Part shown: piece after piece, positions 10,116-22,400 of the stretch
Layout of the letters: each line of letters opens with the position of its first letter
How positions within the stretch are numbered: the first letter of the stretch is position 1
Assembly (NCBI GenBank): GCA_032718475.1
Contig: JAUCBJ010005554.1
Coordinates: 1 to 64,000, forward strand
Source: Nemertoderma westbladi
Lineage: Eukaryota > Xenacoelomorpha > Nemertodermatida > Nemertodermatidae
Direction of reading: 5' to 3'
DNA length: 64,000 bases
Notes under the pieces: model-generated
Told to the model about the DNA's origin: nothing
What the model saw: only the letters and a program-made list of their open reading frames with translations
Databases searched by the model: none
Made by a program: the position numbers and the translations under genes

Positions 10116-11495
10116 CCGGATGTTAAAAGGGGAAAAGCCACCACCAATTTGGACTAAAGGTCAACTAAAGCCTCTCCCCAAGAAAGGAGACCTCGGCATA
10201 CCAACAAACTATCGTGGGATCTGTCTGCTTGTGGTAGCTGCCAAAATATACAATAAAATGATTCAATATAGGATTAGGCCTCACATAGAGAAACTACTGC
10301 GTAAGAGCCAAAACGGATTTCGACCAAGTAGATCAACAATAGCTCAGATACTTGCACTACGGAGACTGATTGAAGGAATTAAGTCAAAGAATTTCCCCGC
10401 AGTCATGACTTTTGTGGACTTCAAGAAGGCATTCGACTCCATCCATAGAGGTAAAATGCTTGAAATCCTAAGAGCTTATGGAATACCAGAAGTAATTGTT
10501 GCTGGCATTGGATTGTTATATTGCGACACAGAAGCGCAGGTACTCTCACCAGATGGTGAAAATGAGTTTTTCTCAATCCTGGCTGGCGTACTGCAAGGTG
10601 ACACATTAGCACCATTACTATTTGTAATTGTGCTGGATTACGCAATGAGGACGGCCACAAAGGGTGAAGATCTGTGATTTACACTTCAAGAACGCAGAAG
10701 TAGTAGATATCCGGCAACTACAGTCACAGACACCGACTTTGCGGATGACATCGCCCTGCTCTCTAATACGCTAGCAGATGCACAGCTTCTACTAAATAAA
10801 GTGGAGAGGGCTGCTAAGGAGGTTGAATTGCATATAAATGCTACAAAGACCGAATTCATGACCTTTAATGTTGATGGGAACTTGACAACCATTGATAATA
10901 ATCAACTAAGGAAGGTCGATGACTTCCAGTACCTTGGATCATGGATAGAGAGTAGCAAAAAGGACATAGAAGTTAGGAAAGCAAAGGCTTGGGTAGCTCT
11001 ATCAAAAATGGATACCATCTGGAAATCAGATCTCTCCAGGCACCTGAAGACTAAGTTCTTTCGAGCCATAGTGGAAAGTGTATTTTTATACGGGGGTGAG
11101 ATCTGGACACTGACTAAATCACTTGAACAACGAATTGATGGTTGCTACACAAGACTACTAAGGGCAGCCCTAAACATCAGCTGGAGACAACACATGACAA
11201 ACGCCGAGCTTTATGGTACAATACCACCTGTATCAACCACCCTCCGTGAACGCAGATTAAGATTTAGTGGGCACTGCTGGCGAAGTAAAGACGAGGTCAT
11301 ACCAGATCTACTTCTCTGGCAACCAACTCATGGAAAGCATAGTCGTGGACGACCTGCCATAACATATATAGATCAACTTGAAAGGGATACTGAACTTGGG
11401 AGAAACGAAATTGCAACAACTATGGAGAATCGGGAAGCCTGGAAGGATCTCATTTCCACTGTCCGAGTTCGCTCGACCTAGTAGTAGTAGTAGCT
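10104..11495 (+). mobile_element. LINE-A copy 1, 3' part (RT and C-terminal region), one nonsense codon
   Basis: LINE-A resumes here with the target duplication and then CNRMLKGEKPPPIW. The reverse transcriptase follows: PLPKKGDLGIPTNYRGICLL, motif A TFVDFKKAFDS, GVLQGDTLAPLLF and the catalytic TDFADDIALL. The C-terminal region ends in LRFSGHCWRSKDE, RGRPAITY and ENREAWKDL. The stop TAG at 11479-11481 merges with the (TAG)n tail. Within 10104-11481 the frame is broken only once, by TGA at 10675-10677. The flanking codons continue in frame, and a GGA glycine codon one base away would fit the context. This element is related to, but clearly distinct from, LINE-B. It encodes no endonuclease here because the 5' half is absent. 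Confidence 0.88.
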
Positions 11496-11639
11496 CAATT
11501 TATAGTGGTCTGTATGAATTCAGAGCTATTTCATAACCCCAACGTATGTGAGTCGCAATCCTCCTTATATATGACTTAAATCGGTGATAGTCTGCAAATC
11601 AGTGTGCGTTAGTGTGATCATTGGTACATAAATTGAGTT
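11496..11639. other. LINE-A 3' flank
   Basis: Short non-coding flank between the LINE-A tail and the right inverted-repeat arm. No target-site duplication of LINE-A could be matched to its truncated 5' end. Confidence 0.4.
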
Positions 11640-11822
11640 ACCAAAGCATTCCTAAAGAATGCACCATTTGCGTTATCTCATTGCCACTAGTTGTAATTAG
11701 TGTCAGTCGTAACTCTGTGTGATACTTAAAGCGCCACACCCCAAAGGAACTGTTAATATTTCCCCGAAAGTAAATATAGTTGTCGGAGATTATATAGTAG
11801 CGATCAATCGAATAATACACGT
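11640..11822 (-). repeat. Right arm of the ~180-bp inverted repeat
   Basis: Reverse-complement partner of 5735-5912. Read on the - strand it has TATTATTCGATTGATCG, ACTTTCGGGGAAATATTAAC, AGTTCCTTTG, GTGTGGCGCTTT and GCATTCTTTAGGAATGC in the same order as the left arm. The LINE-A/LINE-B nest lies between the arms. Confidence 0.7.
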
Positions 11823-13262
11823 TCGTGGGGCCTTCGCGCTGCACGAGGCTTAGTTATGAGATACAAATTAAAATTGATAAATTCTAACACAAAATCTGTA
11901 TTTAAAAAATTAACCAAACCGCAAATAAATCATAAGAGGGGAAAATTGCTCGCTTTCAACCCCCTCCCCCCTTAATCTACACCCCAACCCAAAGACACAC
12001 AGAGGATTGTTTACAGGCAGGTATTAACAGAAAATTGGTGTTTTAAAAGTAATATATTTTAGGCGTGGAGGCGACCCAATTTATAAGAAATATTATAACT
12101 TACCTTTTGACGTTTTAGTATTGATACTGATATATTAATTTACCATGTCGATGTCACAACAAAATTATTTAGCTATATTTATTCTAAAGAATCGCCATTA
12201 AATACTCAGCAATCATTTTGCGAGATAAACAATAAGCAAGCTGCCTTATTACTCTAGGGCCTTGGCCTAGCACTATTGCATATCCTATAGAATTACACCT
12301 TGCTGGAATACTGGTGAGGTGGAACTGGTCGGTCTGATTCCTAGCCCGGCAAACACACCGGACGTGTTCTAGCACATATCTGATGTTTCAGCTAAATCAG
12401 TGATTGCACTTTGAGATATTTTGCCCTCTAGCGGCAGACTAGAGATCTGCAGGCAGATGAGCCTCCTTTGAATGACACAGTTAATGGTCTAGTACAAATA
12501 TGCCAAGTTTAGCTAGAACGGGTTTAAAGCAAAGAAAATGTGAGGATATTTAATATCTAGACATGTAGCCCTCGAGCGAGAGACTGAGGATTTGATGGTG
12601 TCTGGAAGTCCCTAAAAAACAAAACTGATGGTCTTATTGATGCCTACTAATTTTAGACTCGAAAGCTTTAATTCCGACGAAGTTATAAGTAAGTCAAAAT
12701 CGTAGCGACGATGATGACATACAGTACCATTATTGAATGAACTATTTGTCATAATTGACCTACCCCCCTAAGAGATAGCGTCAGTTCGCAAAGGCTCCGC
12801 CAACTTCCTGGCTCGGACCATATACCCCACACATATGCTATAAAATGTATTCGATCGATATACAATTATATATTTATCCGCTAGGTGGTGTCAAATTATT
12901 ATTCTGCAATTTCGTACTTGTACAGTACAGCAGTACCGTACCGGTAGGCCTGTGTCATTACTTCGGAGTCTCTAGCCGATCCCCAATTAAATGTCTTAAC
13001 TTTTCAATTTCGTAGAAGGTAGACTTTATGATTCTCTACAAGCAACCAAAATTTCAGCTCTGGAAAATGAGGTGTTCCCGAGAAATTTTACATTTTCTAA
13101 AAACCACATAATCAGTCGTAGCTGACGTCAGACCGCATGATTTTTCACCAAACTTTAAAAATGTTCTAAACTTTCCCTCTACTACTTACCTACTAAGTTT
13201 GGTTCAATTTCGAATCAGCGATGCCGAGAAATTCGCGTTCAAAGATTTACCACCAAAGATTT
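11823..13262. other. Non-coding, nothing recognised except the microsatellite leader
   Basis: AT-rich sequence with no plausible gene. From about 13000, a less AT-rich leader with GGTTCAATTTCGAATCAGCG and CAAAGATTTACC runs straight into the ACGG array. The sequence just after that array (GGCTCGCCGACTACGTGTTT, then CGCCCCACA) resembles 27635-27665, so leader, microsatellite and trailer probably form one dispersed repeat family. Confidence 0.4.
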
Positions 13263-13879
13263 ACGGACGGACGGACGGACGGACGGACGGACGGACGGAC
13301 GGACGGACGGACGGACGGACGGACGGACGGACGGACGGACGGACGGACGGACGGACGGACGGACGGACGGACGGACGGACGGACGGACGGACGGACGGAC
13401 GGACGGACGGACGGACGGACGGACGGACGGACGGACGGACGGACGGACGGACGGACGGACGGACGGACGGACGGACGGACGGACGGACGGACGGACGGAC
13501 GGACGGACGGACGGACGGACGGACGGACGGACGGACGGACGGACGGACGGACGGACGGACGGACGGACGGACGGACGGACGGACGGACGGACGGACGGAC
13601 GGACGGACGGACGGACGGACGGACGGACGGACGGACGGACGGACGGACGGACGGACGGACGGACGGACGGACGGACGGACGGACGGACGGACGGACGGAC
13701 GGACGGACGGACGGACGGACGGACGGACGGACGGACGGACGGACGGACGGACGGACGGACGGACGGACGGACGGACGGACGGACGGACGGACGGACGGAC
13801 GGACGGACGGACGGACGGACGGACGGACGGACGGACGGACGGACGGACGGACGGACGGACGGACGGACGGACGGACGGA
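13263..13879. repeat. Perfect (ACGG)n microsatellite, 617 bp
   Basis: About 154 head-to-tail copies of the tetranucleotide ACGG with no interruption that I can see. All frames lack stops, which gives spurious long open frames of Thr-Asp-Gly-Arg on one strand and Pro-Ser-Val-Arg on the other. The perfection implies recent expansion. In an assembly the length of such an array is uncertain. Confidence 0.97.
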
Positions 13880-14030
13880 TGCCAAGGCTCGCCGACTACG
13901 TGTTTCGCCCCACAAAGTAGCCTACTCCTCTCTCACACAATAGAATCCAGTCTCCCACATCCGTGGGTCATACGCCGCGCTAGACTGGCTTCAGCTGATG
14001 TCAATTAGTACGGGCGATTATCAACTCCTA
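13880..14030. other. Trailer of the ACGG repeat family
   Basis: Contains GCTCGCCGACTACGTGTTTC then GCCCCACAAAGTAGCC, similar to 27635-27665 (GCTAGCTGACTTTGTGGCTC then GCCCCACATAAT). Probably the end of a dispersed element whose body is the microsatellite. Confidence 0.4.
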
Positions 14031-15690
14031 CTACTACTACTACTATGATCGGCATGCTGCATTGCAGCTGCATTTTTAAGAATGCTGTGCCGGCTTGTCA
14101 ACAAAATTGCACCGCCACAACTCCCTATCACCCATGACATTTGCTAGATCATCCGCATCTTTAAGGCCAGTGTCCTTTAAGATGCGTCTCAAGAAAGTCA
14201 TGGGCTGTCCACCATGCTTATTCACTCCATGAGGCTGCCAAAGTACAAGATTATGCACTGGCTGGTCCTCACTGCGAAAGCAATGTCCAGCAAAGCGGAG
14301 GCGATTTTGTTCTAGTGTCAAGCTTGGGGGAACCAATGAGACACCTCCAATGTTATATAGTGTCTGGTTGGAGATGTGTGCATTGTACTTGACACAATGA
14401 ACCCGGCGTAGCATTCTTGTGAATGTGCCATCCAGAGATTTGGTGTCCTCAGCAGTTAGAGCCCAGCATGGACTCCCGTGGAGGAGTACTGGAACTACTG
14501 CTGCTCTAAATAATCGGACCTTAAGTTTCCGATTAATTCTCGGTGACTTCCAAATCCTGGAAAGCCTATTCAAGGCTGCCCATGCCTTTCCCTTACGTAT
14601 TCGAAGGTCCTCACCTGACTTCCGGATCCACGATCCCAGGTTACAGAAGGCGTCCACATGCTCAAGCATACCATCCTTTGAGCTTATGCTCATCCGATCA
14701 GAGACTTGCTGAGGACTTTCAAAGTTAACTGTCAGAATTTTGGTCTTTCTGGAGTTAATAAAAAGACCAACACTAGAAGCAGCATGTTCTAATGAGCTGA
14801 GGAGCCGTTGGGCTCCCTCTAATGATTCTGATAGTACTCCGAAGTCATCAGCAAAGTCTAGATCAGTTAGGTACTTGGCAGGATTTCCTCGACTTCTGGA
14901 GCCAGTAGGTGGAGTTATCATCACCCCATCATCATTATAATGATCTAAGGACATGCGTAGAACATAGTCAACCACAATAATGAACAAGAATGGTGCAAGT
15001 GTGTCTCCTTGGAGGACGCCCCATAACACTTCAAATGGTTCTGTGTCACCGTCAACAGTAGACACAAATGTTGTCGAACCATCGTATACTGATCTGATTG
15101 CTGCAATAATTTCATCAGGAATCCCATATAATGAAAGTATGCTGAACATACGTGAGCGAGAGACTGAATCAAAGGCCTTGAAGAAGTCAACAAAGATAAC
15201 AGCCAGATGCCTGTCTTTCTTTTTTGATAACTCTTCAATTATCCTTCTAAGTGCCAAAATGGGCTCCATGGTCCCACGACCTTTACGGAACCCATTCTGA
15301 TTTCTACGGAGCAGTCTCTCAATGGGATCCCTGATGCGATTTAATAGAATCCTAATGTATAGCTTTGCAGCAATCGAGATCAATGAGATTCCCCGAAAAG
15401 AACCATAGAGTGTTAGGTTGCCCTTCTTGGGAACTGGCACCAACTTATTTGTTTTCATTTCTTGTGGGACTCTTGTTGTTCGGTACATGTCTACTATGAT
15501 GGGATAGATGAGCTTTAAACACTCAGGTATTTTAAAGACCTCAGGGGGAACACCATCTACTCCACTGGCACGATTGGTCTTAATGCTCTTTGCAGCAGCC
15601 TTCACTTCTGCAAAGGAGATATCGCCAATGGGAATATCTGGGAGTACAGACTCAGACACTTTTACTTCAATAAAGTTATCAGGCAACTTA
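14031..15690 (-). mobile_element. LINE-B copy 2, 5'-truncated, RT and C-terminus intact
   Basis: A second LINE-B on the - strand with only scattered single-base differences from copy 1, hence a recent relative. Its 3' tail is CTACTACTACTACTACTA at 14031-14048. The frame is open from about 15690 to the stop at 14076 (roughly 540 codons; a host-derived leader makes the open frame reach 15722). It includes PKKGNLTLYGSFRGISL, VIFVDFFKAFDS, GVLQGDTLAPFLF, LDFADD and the C-terminal FAGHCFR and GDRELWR blocks. Homology ends abruptly after the codons for LPDNFIEVKVSE, so the endonuclease was never copied. This is a standard 5' truncation during target-primed reverse transcription. It cannot move on its own. 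Confidence 0.93.
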
Positions 15691-15779
15691 AATAAGACAC
15701 TTAAAGACAACTTAAAAGACAACCTAAGACACTTAAATTAGCAGGTTAAACTGTTAAAGGTCTAAAAGCGCGAACATTT
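15691..15779. repeat. Short degenerate tandem at the LINE-B 5' junction
   Basis: Three or four copies of a motif like TTAAA(T)AAGACACTTAAAGACAAC occupy 15690-15735, directly next to the truncated 5' end of LINE-B copy 2. Confidence 0.45.
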
Positions 15780-16060
15780 ATGTACGACATTAACAAACAT
15801 AGGAAAACCGAAACCATGCAAAAAATATTCCGTCACACAATTACAATACACAAATATTAGACGCGCTCTGATTCTACACAAAAGTTCTTTGTCCCTCGTG
15901 TCCGCTTACAACTTTCCCAAAATTATATAAAATATACAGGACCTAAAATTTGGAATGATTTACCCTTAGAACTTAAAAACTCACTATCTAAAAATGCCCA
16001 AGCAAATAAATTAAAAAAACGTTTTCTCGATCGATTCCTTTTGTCTTGAAGCTGGTAAAG
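15780..16060 (+). mobile_element. LINE C-terminal fragment, third family (LINE-D)
   Basis: The + strand frame before the TGA near 16050 reads YTGPKIWNDLPLELKNSLS, then NKLKKRFLDRFLLS. This is the GPKIWN.LP..LK...FKK..L ending of CR1/Jockey-like reverse transcriptases. An upstream block (RRALILHKSSLSLVSAYNF) is in another frame with a stop between, so the fragment is frameshifted. The wording differs from the other LINE tails in the window, so it is a separate family. It is too short for clade assignment. Confidence 0.6.
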
Positions 16061-16439
16061 ATTCCACAAATAAAGTATCCACTTTGCGACATTAGGCATA
16101 CTGTCCATACTCTAGTTAGACCTATACTGTATTTATCTGTGTTTTGCTTATATACAATAAAACATCTCTAATATATCCAATGTGCAGTATATTCCTGATG
16201 GGTCCCACTAGCTACCAACTATTTCATAAATACTTTTGCTTTTTAAATGCTTTTTACATTCCGAGCACCTAAATTATCTTCTTTCGAATCTATCGAGTAA
16301 CACCCCCCCCCCCCCCCCTGATCAGTCCACTAAACCTTTCACAGTCATGCACCAGTGGAAATCTATACTAGCTTTGCTACAGCTGACCACAGGCTGCACC
16401 CCAACACCCCACGGCTACGGCATATTATCATTAGGCCTA
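16061..16439. other. Non-coding with a poly-C tract
   Basis: Spacer between LINE-D and the LINE-C 3' end. It includes a run of about 16-17 C at 16302-16318. No gene is supported. Confidence 0.5.
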
Positions 16440-19063
16440 TCATATATTTTTATTTTATTTAATCACAAATGTTTAAAACAGAGGAGAAAAACATATGGTA
16501 ATAAAAAACAACTAGGTTATTGCACGAGTATAAACAGGTACAAGGGAACACTTACAGTTGTCGCCCCTCAATAAGACACAGATAGAATTGGTATGACGAA
16601 ATATGGCACAAAATATGAAATATAAAAATAAAACAGACTCATATTAAAAAAACAGACAAAATCAAAAAGTTAAAGAGGTTTATACTACTTTATAGGTTCC
16701 TGTTAAATTTACAAAAGGGTAGCAAATCAATCATATTAAGGTTACGTGAAAATAATCTGTGCGATTTTACAACTTGACTTGGAAGCGAGTTCCAAATATC
16801 AACGACACGAAAAGCAAAATAATTTTTACACATAAGTAGACGAGACTGCCGATGGTGCAGTTTGCGAGAATGACCTCGAAGTCCAGATCTCAAAGCTCTA
16901 GTAAAGAACTCATCAAAATTTAAATCTACGGAGCCTGTAAAAATTTGGTAGGTCATTTTTAAATCAAAGGTTATTCGCCGGGCTTCAAGCGGTTCTAGAT
17001 TTAGAACCTTTAAACGATCAACATACGGCAAATAATCATACTTGCAGCGAGTAAATAAACGGCGAGAAAAATATCTTTGGACTCTCTCAACAAGGTCAAT
17101 ACTTCCCAAATGATAAGGCGACCAAACTGGTGAGCAGTATTCCAAAATTGGACGAACATAAGATTTAAAGGCTGTAAGCAGAGCAGTGCAATTTGCAGTA
17201 TAAAAACACTTAAAATCTTATTTACCAATTTAAAAGCTTTAGTGGCCTGAAGACGACAGTGCTTATCAAAACTGAGATTACTACACATTATTACATCTAT
17301 TTTTTCACCCCCTAGTTCATATGAAACCGGAACTTGCGGAGGGCCTGAAGCTGTACCGATGTTAAGCACAACGCATTTATGCGACGCAATTTTCAATTGC
17401 CATGTTCGAGAATTTGCCACAGTTCGAGAATAGCCAAGGCTCGTTTAATGTCATCACTGACAGTGGAGTGAGCGTACAGCTTAACATCGTCAGCAAACAA
17501 GACACATTTAATGGGTTCCAATAATTCGGGTAGGTCAATAACAAAAATCAAAAATAGCACGGGTCCTAAAACACTGCCCTGAGGCGTACCGGATATTACT
17601 TTACAATTATCTGAAAAAAAACTGTTTCCTACCAGTATTTTCTGTGTGCGATTTGATAAAAAAAGCGGTTAACCACTGTAACAAGTCGCTAGATATACCG
17701 TATGCAGATAATTTTGCAATTAGTTTACTATGTACCACAGAGTCAAAGGCTTTTGCAAAATCGATATAAATTGCATCAATACTACACCGCTTATCTAAGG
17801 AATTGCACCAATCATTAGTACATTTCAATAATTGTGTAACAGTGGAACGGTTTTTTAAAAAACCCGTGTCGAGACTTCGAAATGAGTTTATGAGAGTAAT
17901 GATATTCTAATAATTCAATCTTAACACATGTCTCCATTATTTTACAGGCTACACAAGTTAAAGACACTGGGCGGTAATTGAAAGGATTTGTAGCATCACC
18001 TTTCTTAAAAATGGGCACAACAAAAGCAGATAACCATAACGGCGGAACCGTGTGCGTACTAAAAGATACATTAAAAATAGCCGAGAGAGGAGCCGCTAAA
18101 CACTGAGCTAACTTGTAGTATAGCAGACTAGGGAATCCGTCTGGTGTTCGACTTAACTTAGCACCAATTTTGCGAGTGACGGAATATACCTTTAAGGGAC
18201 TAAAATCAATTGTCGATTTGGATACTGATCGAGGTACACGGCGTTCAAAATTAGGTAATACACCATCATCAACAGTGAAATTCTCCGAAAACACTCTAGA
18301 CAGTATACGTGCCTTCTCAGCTTCTTCTACTACTGTGTTACCCTTATACTTAAGGGGAGAAATACCGGATCGAATATTGCGCTTAGAATTCACAAAACTA
18401 TATTGCATTGGGATTGCCCGAACTAAGTAACCGGTTTTCGCGAATACAGGTAGCTCTAAACGCTGCCTTAGAAGCAGCAAGAGCACATTTCTTATAGTTA
18501 GATCGACCATTAACAGTGTGTCGTCACCGCCACAGAAGCTTCTTCCTATGTTGTAGCTAACGAACATAACCAGGTCCAGCTTGGTTTAACATCTTCGATT
18601 TGAAACTCTTGCGAGGAACAAAGCTATCAATTCCAGTCTTCAAAACTGTGCTGAACTTGTCCCAATAATCATTGACTATGGTGCATTGCTGGAAAGAGTC
18701 CAACCAATCATGATTATTTAAATAAGTAGCATTAAACCCGTCATAATCAGCATTCTTAAAATCATAATATTCAACAACCTCTGGCTCGATCTCACGATAG
18801 GCAGCCAAGACATTAAAAAATACGGTATCGTGATCACTGGTTGCGAAAGACTCACTACAGTAATATGAACATCAGAAACATGCATATCATCGGTGCTGAA
18901 CACTAGGTCCAAAACATTGTCACCACGAGTCGCCATCTTCTGTAACTGAGTTAGACTGTTTTCCAGAAAGCACGTTGCTAACGAATTGTAGTTCGGGTTG
19001 TCTGGGTGAGTCATATTATCCCAATCGTACTCAGGGAGGTTGAAATCTCCAACAACAACGCAA
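16440..19063 (-). mobile_element. LINE-C, distal part: end of endonuclease, RT and 3' UTR (decayed)
   Basis: A CR1/Jockey-like ORF2 on the - strand, broken by frameshifts. From the 5' side it shows VVVGDFNLPEYDWDN next to the octamer array, then VLDLVFSTDDMH and a SDHD motif closing the endonuclease. An RT follows with FVVPIFKKGDATNPFNYRPV, motif A YIDFAKAFDSVVHSK, VLFADDVKLYAHS near 17490 and EYCSPVWSPY. The C-terminus is VVDIWNSLPSQVV, with a stop near 16690. At least four frame changes or stops lie between these blocks, so the copy is dead. About 250 bp of AT-rich 3' UTR follow and end in AATAAAATAAAA near 16440. The N-terminal half of the endonuclease lies at 26270-26690, on the far side of a 7.2-kb insertion. 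Confidence 0.85.
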
Positions 19064-19261
19064 CTGGTACACTGGTACACTGGTACACTGGTACACTGGT
19101 ACACTGGTACACTGGTACACTGGTACACTGGTACACTGGTACATCTGGTACACTGGTACACTGGTACACTGGTACATCTGGTACATCTGGTACACTGGTA
19201 CATCTGGTACACTGGTACACTGGTACACTGGTACATCTGGTACACTGGTACACTGGTACAC
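19064..19261. repeat. Octamer (TACACTGG)n array, left block
   Basis: Head-to-tail TACACTGG units with occasional nine-base TACATCTGG variants, starting right after the LINE-C codons preceding GDFN and ending exactly at the poly-T of the RLE element. It is the same array type as 24279-25873. Confidence 0.95.
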
Positions 19262-19405
19262 TTTTTTTTTTTTTTTATCCTGTAGTTTTTTATATTATCA
19301 AATGAGCAAAAGGCGGGAAATTTAAACCATACAAGGGAATTAAATAATATAAAATAACCAAACTGATTTTGAAATTGTTTATGATACCGGTATGAGTTCC
19401 TGACT

Positions 19406-22400
19406 CTACTGTCCCACCCTTGTGTCGGCGTTGGCCAGCAAGATGGACGGCGATGCTTCTGCCCCAACAAATACTGGGCGTTTCCGTGCCGATCTCGACC
19501 CTCTTATGCACATCAGGGAGGCCCGCAGCAGCGCGAAGCTGAACTGCCTCCGCACCCAGCTCACGCACTCCGAGTAGCGCAGCTCGCGCCGGTCCGCCAG
19601 CTTTGAAGCGAGGTGCTTCACGAACAGCGTCGTGGAGGGAGATATTCCCCCCAACGCTGAGAATATCAGCGGGGTGAACGTGGCGTGCTCGACTTCCCGG
19701 ATCCGTTCCAGATATTTGTTGCGTTTCCGGGTTTCGTGGAATAGGTGGGCTGCGTCGACGTCCATTGCGGCGTTGGTCGGGGCGAGGGGGTTGAAGACGG
19801 ATACATCTATGTACGTCTTTTGATATCGATTCCCCCAGAACCCGGAGACCGACACGTCCAACCGAGCTTGTTGGTCCACGGAAGTGGACGTGCGGGAGAA
19901 CTGCTCGCCGGTGATTGGCTGCAGGTGCGGCTCGATGGCAACGTTATGAGCGACCTCGGTTAACGTTGTGGCGACGAAATCCCGGAGCTCGTTGTGCCTA
20001 ATTGACGGGTAACCGCCGGTGGGACAAGACAAGATGTGGTTTGTTGAAAATCTTGTCCCACAGGCACAACGGGCTGGGAGCGACTCGGGCTGCCACCCAT
20101 AACGCAGACACAATGCGTCGCGGAACTCCTCTTTAGTTAGGTGGGTATCGTGGAGGGTTATGGGGCGCGCGTTGAGCCAGGCCGAGGCGCCAGGTTCCGC
20201 CACGAGCTCCGTCAACCTCCGTTGATTCTCGGGTAGGTCCGAACTAACCGACTCCACCTTCTCCTTCAGTGCCGGCACGGCCCTCGCCTTGATCCGGGTG
20301 GCGATGAACTTTTGCGCCTCCCTTATAGCGACCGGTTCCACGACCTCCGTAAACGGTTCGCAGATCCACCTGGAGTTGCCGTTTTCGATTCGTAAGTCCT
20401 CGGGAGTCGGGATCGCTAGCCCGCCGTGGCGAACTGGTAGCGAGAGCAGCCCGCGCTCCTCGGGAGTGATGACGGGGCGGTTGGTCAGGCCCTGGAGGAA
20501 CTGGACGACGGACTCCTCGAGCTTCTCGAAGAAATCCATGGCCCCCGGGACAACCCTTGCGATGAACCTCCATCGAGCAACTAATCCGATAGCTAGGCCG
20601 GCGTAGGCACAGTGCGGGTCGATTGCTGCGACCTTGCTGAGTTGATGTAACTGGGCGACAAACTCGTCGACCTTCTTCCGGACGAACTCCTCCCGGTACT
20701 CAGCGTTCCCGATCACTCCACCGAGGAGATTGTTCCCAGCAGTCCCGATGGTAAAACATTCCTCGGGGAACATCCGCTTAGCTTCCTCCAGCAGATCCGG
20801 CTTTACGAGCAAGTGACACTTTGTGGGGTTGTAACCGTACAGCGGCCCTCGTTCCGCCAACAGGTCCCAGAACTTACGGAGCTCTACCAATGTTCCCGCC
20901 GCGTTCGCGTCATCGGCATACCACTTCTGAAGGACCTCCGACGCGTCGTCCAGCTCGCCGATCAGCGGCATCGATCCCATCGCGTACATCTGCATAGCAA
21001 TGGGGTCGCCCTGGGTTGATCCTTCGGCCGATAATATGAACTCCCCGCCTATGTAAAGCTTCGTTGGGAGGGAGTAACAGTTCGATACAACGGTGTGGAG
21101 AGAGGGACAGACATGGCGGATATTGTGCAGTGCTGCGGCGCGGTTCAACGAGTTGAACGCGTTGTTCGCGTCCACCTGCAGCACCGCCTCGCAGTCGTCG
21201 CTCGCAAACGCGTCATTTAGGCTGTGGATGGCGTGCTCGATACCTGCCTTCTGGCCGCAGCACATCTGGGTGGTACCGCCCACGCTCTGGAGATCCTCCG
21301 AGATACAGCTAATGATAGCCTTCCCGATGACCCTCCGCAAGACCTCTCCGACTCCTATTGGGCGGACCCCGGGACACTTATCGATAGCGACGAGACGGGC
21401 GGCTAGCAAGGATGCCAGCTCGCGCGGGTCATTCGAAGATTGGGCCATCCTCTTCGCCGTATTTGCGATGCTGGTGCACAGGTCGACAGAAGGGTTGCGG
21501 AACCGTGTCGCGAGGTGCTTCCAGCCCTGGACATCGAGACCAGATGGCCCTCCTGCTGTTCCCCGGAAGCGCAGAAACATCGATTGGATCAACTGAGCGT
21601 CTATCCTCTCGAATATGACGCTGTGATATTCGGGAGCGTCATCAGACTCACCGATAAGGGTGGACTCGTGGGCTGGAGCTGGAGGGGGGTGTTTGTCCAG
21701 GAGGAACTCGCGAACCGACTTGCGAACCCCATGTTTGTCGGTGATTACCTCATCCAGGTTCAACACTTGACCCTTGGCCATCTCATCCAGCGTACGCACT
21801 GCCGCAGAAACGTTTCCCGTTAACATATGCTTACAGAAAGCCCTCTCCGCCGCGGTATTCCTGAGTTGTTTGGCCCGGGCCGAAACCTTTGGGAGGTGGG
21901 ATTGTATGGCCCTGGCCTCGTTAAACAGCTCGATAATCTCGCCTGACTTCCACGAAGAAATACGGCGTTCTAGAATTCTCCGGTGGGTCGCGGTGGTTGA
22001 AGTGCGGCTGGGCTTCTGTAGCAGCAGAGCGGGTAAGATAAATTGCGCGGTGAGCGCCGCCTCGCCAGATAGTGACCCTGCATTAAACATATTTAGCAGC
22101 CGAGTCATCTCCTGAACCACTTCGCGTCCGATCGCACCGGGGGGTAGGAGGAATAGGTTGGGGCGCCAATGTACGATCGCATCGTGCACCTTATGGACTG
22201 ATTCGGCGAACACGTCTAAATGTAAGCTGGTCCCAAACCAGGCAACAGCATTAGACCCGTGCCCCCTGGCGGTAGGAGGCACTGTAGTGTTTGGCGACAC
22301 TGGGGGACCGGACTGAGCACCAACCGCCGAAGGTCGACCAGACTGAGCATCAGCCGATACTGGGGGACCCGACTGAGCACCAAAAGACACAGGTTGACCC

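Noticed and set aside
13199-14008. Long open frames through the ACGG array on both strands
   Set aside because: A four-base unit without stops opens all frames. The translation is only a four-residue repeat with no start context or conserved flank.
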